Part shown: in pieces, positions 60,279 to 64,000 of the stretch
How the letters are laid out: each line of letters opens with the position of its first letter
Position numbering within the stretch: the stretch's first letter is position 1
Origin: Pedobacter sp. MC2016-05
Lineage (GTDB): Bacteria; Bacteroidota; Bacteroidia; Sphingobacteriales; Sphingobacteriaceae
Assembly: GCF_026239735.1 (NCBI RefSeq)
Contig: NZ_JAPIVT010000004.1
Coordinates: 1 to 64,000, forward strand
Direction: 5' to 3'
Length of the DNA stretch: 64,000 nt
Notes under the pieces: model-generated
The model's input: the letters and a program-made list of their open reading frames with translations, nothing else
Database searches by the model: none
What the model was told of the DNA's origin: nothing
Translations under genes and position numbers: made by a program

Positions 60279-62156
60279 CTAGTTATTCTCTTCTACAGGA
60301 TTAGCCAATTCCCAATCTTGTTGAATTTTCTCTGCTTCAGCATTTCCTTCAAAATCATGAGGCAGGTTTGAACTCATGGTTTGAGAGAAAGGAACCGTTT
60401 GTGGAATAAAATCTACATCATGTCCTGGTTTGCTATAGTCATAAGGCCATCTGTAAACTGTTGGAATTTCTCCTGGCCAGTTACCGTGGATATGTTCAAC
60501 TGGTGCAGTCCATTCTAAAGTATTTGATTCCCAAGGATTTTGAGGTGCCTTTTTCCCTTTGAATATCGAATAGAAGAAATTGAACAAGAATGCTACTTGA
60601 GCCAATGCTGCCATAATAGCCGCCCAAGTTACAAAAACGTTCACCGTTAACCATTTTTTCATGAATTCGAATTCAGTGAAAGCATAGTAACGACGAGGTA
60701 CACCATCTAAACCTAAGAAGTGAAGTGGGAAGAATACCAGGTAAGCCGCGATGAAAGTTAACCAGAAGTGTAAGTAACCTAATTTAGCATTCATCATTCT
60801 ACCAAACATTCTTGGAAACCAGTGATAAACACCTGCAAGCATACCAAAAATTGCTGCAGAACCCATTACCAAATGGAAGTGGGCAACTACAAAATAAGTG
60901 TCGTGTAGGTTAATATCCAGTGAAGCGTTACCTAAGAAGATACCGGTTAAACCACCAGAGATAAAGAATGAAACTAAACCAATAGCGAACAACATGGCTG
61001 GAGTGAAACGTATGTTACCTCTCCATAGCGTAGCTAAATAGTTAAATGTTTTTACCGCTGAAGGTACGGCAATAATCAACGTGGTTATCATAAATACACC
61101 ACCCAATAGCGGGTTCATACCGGTAACAAACATGTGGTGACCCCAAACGATGAATGAAAGTACGGTAATACCAATCAATGAATAAACCATCGCATGATAA
61201 CCGAAAATTGGTTTACGTGAGTTTACAGAGATTACTTCAGATGAGATACCCAAAGCTGGCATAATTACGATGTATACCTCAGGGTGACCTAAGAACCAGA
61301 ATAGGTGTTGCCATAAAATTGGAGAACCACCTTCGTTTGGTAAAATATCAGTACCTAAAACTATATCAGATAAATAGAAACTTGTTCCAAAACTACGATC
61401 GAACACCATCAATACCACCCCAGCTACAAGAACAGGGAAAGATAAGATACCTAAGATAGCCGTTAAAAAGAAAGCCCAAATTGTTAATGGCATTTTCCAA
61501 AGGTCCATACCTTTAGTACGCATGTTTAAGATTGTACTCACATAGTTGATACCCCCCATTAATGATGATGCCACGAAAAGTACCATACTAATTAACCATA
61601 ATGTCATCCCCATACCAGAACCTGGCATTGCTTTCGCAACTACAGATAAAGGCGGATAAACCGTCCAACCACCAGAGGCAGGTCCTGTTTGGATGAAGAA
61701 CGAAGACATCATGATCACACAAGCCATAAAGAAGAACCAGTATGAAAGCATGTTCAAGAATGGCGATGCCATATCTCTTGCACCAATTTGCAATGGAATA
61801 AGTAAGTTACTAAAAGTACCACTAAGCCCTGCAGTTAACACGAAGAATACCATAATGGTACCGTGAATGGTAACTAATGCTAAATAAAAGTCAGGTTTGA
61901 TACGACCGCCCTCAGCCCATTTTCCTAAAAAAGTTTCTAAGAATGGAAAGTTTTGATCTGGCCAAGCCAATTGAATCCGGAATAAAATTGATAAGCCCAT
62001 TGCTATTACGGCCATAATGACACCCGTAATTAGGAATTGCTTAGCAATCATTTTGTGATCCATGCTGAAGATATACTTCGAAATCAACGTCTCCTTGTGG
62101 TGTCCGTGATCAGCGTGGTCGTGATTGTGTTCGTCGTGTAATGCTATTGTTGACAT
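60279..62156 (-). CDS. ctaD: Cytochrome c oxidase subunit I
   Basis: Catalytic subunit holding heme a and the heme a3-CuB centre, 625 residues. The CuB His and cross-linked His-Tyr site are seen in HLFWFLGHPEVYIVIMPALG in part (about 265-283), further ligands in VWGHHMFVTG and LHDTYFVVAHFHLVMG. An extra His-rich N terminus (HDEHNHDHADHGHH) precedes the first helix. Typical A-family aa3-type proton-pump subunit. Followed by heme A synthase and preceded by subunit II. Confidence 0.96.
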   Translation of the reverse strand: MSTIALHDEHNHDHADHGHHKETLISKYIFSMDHKMIAKQFLITGVIMAVIAMGLSILFRIQLAWPDQNFPFLETFLGKWAEGGRIKPDFYLALVTIHGTIMVFFVLTAGLSGTFSNLLIPLQIGARDMASPFLNMLSYWFFFMACVIMMSSFFIQTGPASGGWTVYPPLSVVAKAMPGSGMGMTLWLISMVLFVASSLMGGINYVSTILNMRTKGMDLWKMPLTIWAFFLTAILGILSFPVLVAGVVLMVFDRSFGTSFYLSDIVLGTDILPNEGGSPILWQHLFWFLGHPEVYIVIMPALGISSEVISVNSRKPIFGYHAMVYSLIGITVLSFIVWGHHMFVTGMNPLLGGVFMITTLIIAVPSAVKTFNYLATLWRGNIRFTPAMLFAIGLVSFFISGGLTGIFLGNASLDINLHDTYFVVAHFHLVMGSAAIFGMLAGVYHWFPRMFGRMMNAKLGYLHFWLTFIAAYLVFFPLHFLGLDGVPRRYYAFTEFEFMKKWLTVNVFVTWAAIMAALAQVAFLFNFFYSIFKGKKAPQNPWESNTLEWTAPVEHIHGNWPGEIPTVYRWPYDYSKPGHDVDFIPQTVPFSQTMSSNLPHDFEGNAEAEKIQQDWELANPVEENN

Positions 62157-62179
62157 ATTCTTTTCGCTCCTGCTTAATA

Positions 62180-63418
62180 TTATTTATTTAAAGCCATTTG
62201 GTTTCCTTTCACAGCTGCCGAATCGGTTGCTGATGAATCTCCCTCTGCTGCTGGTTTAGCAGGTGCAGGCGCCACTGGCAAATTAAATTGTTTTCTTAAA
62301 TCGTCGTTTAAGTATGTTTTTTGTTCTGCAATCCATGTTTTGTATTCAGCTTCTGATACTACACGTACATCTTTTTGCATGTTATAGTGACCAGATCCGC
62401 AGATTTTAGCACAGTAGAAAAGGAACTTAAAATTAGGATCATTGGTTTCCTCCTGCATCTGACGGGTAGTCTTTGTTGGGGTAAATTCGAAAATAGTTTG
62501 CATACCTGGTACAGTATTCAACTGAACTCTGAAGTGAGGCATGTAAAAACTATGGATTACATCTTTACTGTTTAAGATTAATTTAACAGGCTTACCAACA
62601 GGAATAACCATCTCGTCAGCCATTTCGTCATCACGAGAATTTAAATCTTTAAAATCAATACCTAAAGTATTTGATGCAGTTGTCAATTTATAGTTTTTCT
62701 TTCCTACAATACCATCAGCTCCTGGGTAACGGATAGACCATTTAAACTGCTCCGAAGTTACTTCGATTTGAAGTGGTTTGTTATTAGGATCTTCAACTTT
62801 GAAGAAGATTGATCTCCACGTTAAGAAACCCATCAACACTAAAACTGTTAATACTAAGGCTGGAACTATTGTCCAGATTTTCTCAATCGTATTATTGTGT
62901 GGATAGTAGTAAGCTTTTCTTTTTGCAGAATACTTGTAGATATAAGCAAAACCAAATAATAAAATGTGCGTAGCAATGAATACAATGGTCGTGATAATTA
63001 ATGTTAAGTTAAACATTTCATCAATCTTCTTTCCATGTTCTGATGCAGCATCAGGCAATAACATAGAACCATGAACGGTATATTCCCAATACACACCGTA
63101 CAAACCTAAAACCAAGAACAATGCAAATAAGCTTGCATGTACCCCGTTCCAGTTGATACCAATTGGCTTACCTTGCGCTTCGCGGCTTAATTCATATACT
63201 TTTATTGCTTTACCAATAATAGCGATGAATACACATACGGCAAGGAATATCAGCGTATAAAAAATTACTGATTTGTAAACCTCTCCCATATCAACTTTCG
63301 GTGCCGCTGCAGCACCTGCTGCTGCCTCTTGCGCAAAAGCGCTGGTGTTTGCAAAAACAGTAAGTAATACTGCCAAAGCCGCGGTCGTTTTATTCGTGAT
63401 AAACTTTCTTAAACTCAT
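62180..63418 (-). CDS. ctaC: Cytochrome c oxidase subunit II (CuA)
   Basis: 412 residues: signal peptide ending SAFAQEA, an extra hydrophobic helix region at about 50-68 and 88-110, two further membrane helices (about 133-160 and 182-202), then a cupredoxin CuA domain. CuA ligands: a His in VIHSFYMPHFRVQ, and C336, C340, H344 and M347 in CAKICGSGHYNM. The residue between the Cys is Lys, where proteobacterial subunits have Glu. No cytochrome c domain is fused; the C-terminal tail (about 380-412) is Ala/Pro-rich. Longer than classical subunit II because of the N-terminal extension. Confidence 0.95.
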   Translation of the reverse strand: MSLRKFITNKTTAALAVLLTVFANTSAFAQEAAAGAAAAPKVDMGEVYKSVIFYTLIFLAVCVFIAIIGKAIKVYELSREAQGKPIGINWNGVHASLFALFLVLGLYGVYWEYTVHGSMLLPDAASEHGKKIDEMFNLTLIITTIVFIATHILLFGFAYIYKYSAKRKAYYYPHNNTIEKIWTIVPALVLTVLVLMGFLTWRSIFFKVEDPNNKPLQIEVTSEQFKWSIRYPGADGIVGKKNYKLTTASNTLGIDFKDLNSRDDEMADEMVIPVGKPVKLILNSKDVIHSFYMPHFRVQLNTVPGMQTIFEFTPTKTTRQMQEETNDPNFKFLFYCAKICGSGHYNMQKDVRVVSEAEYKTWIAEQKTYLNDDLRKQFNLPVAPAPAKPAAEGDSSATDSAAVKGNQMALNK

Positions 63419-63484
63419 TTCCTTAAAAGTAGTACGCTGTACTTCTATAATAATAATTAAATATTTGCTCTATACTATCACCTA

Positions 63485-64000
63485 TTAAAGCTGGTGATGC
63501 AAACTTTCTTGTAATAACGGATGATTCTTTGCAATTAAAGGTTTCTTGCTTAAGTTGCTTAGAACTGTAAAGGTAAACAATCCTACAAAACCTAAGGCAG
63601 TACCGATTTCGACAATACCGAAACCATTGTGTCCATCTTCTACAGCACCTGGCATAATCATTTGGTAGTAATCTACCCAGTGACCTAACAATACTACGAT
63701 AGAAACAAATAACAACTTCGCATCTGTTCTCTTGTTGTCTCTGTCCATTAATAATAAAACCGGAGCTAAGAAGTTCATCGCCAGGTTTAAGAAAAACCAG
63801 AACTTGTAATATTCAAAGCGTTTGTAGAAATAAACAGTTTCCTCTGGCATGTTTGCATAGTAAATTAATAAGAACTGTGCGAACCATACGTAAGTCCAGA
63901 AGATAGAGAAACCGAAAATAAATTGACCTAAGTTATGTAAGTGGCTATTGTTAACCCATTGCATATAACCAGCTCTCCTTAATAAGATGATGATGATTGC
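63485..64000 (-). CDS. actF: Alternative complex III subunit ActF, C-terminal part, cut by window edge
   Basis: The frame stays open to the end of the window, so the gene starts beyond 64000. Visible are about 171 residues with four to five membrane helices and NNSHLHNLGQFIFGFSIFWTYVWFAQF in part, typical of ActF, a quinol:cytochrome c oxidoreductase membrane subunit related to NrfD. It takes part in passing electrons from quinol toward the oxidase encoded downstream. The apparent Met at 63964 is internal. Confidence 0.88.
   Translation of the reverse strand, partial: AIIIILLRRAGYMQWVNNSHLHNLGQFIFGFSIFWTYVWFAQFLLIYYANMPEETVYFYKRFEYYKFWFFLNLAMNFLAPVLLLMDRDNKRTDAKLLFVSIVVLLGHWVDYYQMIMPGAVEDGHNGFGIVEIGTALGFVGLFTFTVLSNLSKKPLIAKNHPLLQESLHHQL

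Noticed and set aside
1-64000. tRNA, rRNA, CRISPR array, insertion sequence, prophage or integrase
   Set aside because: Looked for cloverleaf-like stretches, regular short repeats, transposase motifs and inverted-repeat-bounded ORFs by eye; none was found. A tRNAscan or profile search would be needed to exclude weak cases.

Overview
The window looks like the chromosome of a member of the Bacteroidota, most likely the Sphingobacteriaceae (Pedobacter or a close relative). The reasons are: A+T-rich intergenic DNA, almost no Shine-Dalgarno sequences, several upstream boxes of the Bacteroidota type (TAnnTTTG, sometimes with TTTG about 19-21 bases further up), a SusC/SusD pair, lipoproteins with Cys-Lys-Lys starts, and an alternative complex III subunit next to a caa3/aa3-type oxidase operon. 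The genus is an inference from gene content and protein style; no database search was possible.

Layout. 1-4.3 kb: sucA-sucB (2-oxoglutarate dehydrogenase E1/E2). 4.5-10 kb: two photolyase-family proteins (a Cry-DASH-like one and a second photolyase) around a DUF4139 surface protein and a TIGR01777 epimerase. 10-11.5 kb: two tandem FKBP-type lipoproteins. 11.6-22.7 kb: fatty-acid metabolism, with a MarR regulator leading an operon of fadN-like, fadA and acyl-CoA dehydrogenase genes, then an OmpA protein, gamma-glutamyltransferase and a long-chain acyl-CoA ligase. 23-25.5 kb: a small beta-barrel protein and an M61 peptidase. 25.8-31.3 kb: a tripartite RND efflux operon, followed by an N-acetylglucosamine kinase-like gene, a CheY-like regulator, htpG and a small orphan HsdR-N-type nuclease-like protein.

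36.0-40.9 kb is the most unusual part. A LytTR response regulator and a LytS-type histidine kinase flank a 46-codon gene on the opposite strand that automated gene finding can easily miss. Immediately next to them is a full-length LanB-type dehydratase with both its tRNA-glutamate-dependent glutamylation domain and its elimination domain, but no LanC, peptidase or dedicated transporter nearby. I propose that these four genes form a compact RiPP or peptide-signalling locus with a cysteine-free precursor. This is inference from arrangement and motifs.

41-48 kb: an OmpA protein, a STAND/NACHT-like NTPase gene split by two compensating single-base frameshifts, another OmpA lipoprotein, a DUF2461 protein, a DUF983 zinc-ribbon membrane protein and two small membrane proteins. 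48.2-55 kb: a SusC-SusD operon with a HExxH lipoprotein and a DUF4302 lipoprotein. 55.2-64 kb: the terminal-oxidase operon on the minus strand, transcribed from the alternative complex III gene actF (cut by the window edge) through subunits II and I, heme A synthase, heme O synthase, two subunit III proteins, subunit IV, a Sco-like protein that lacks its copper-binding cysteines, and a DUF420 protein. Together these carry electrons from quinol to oxygen and build the heme and copper centres.

No tRNA, rRNA, CRISPR array, insertion sequence or prophage was recognised. Start positions were moved inward for several genes where a signal peptide or promoter box argued for it.
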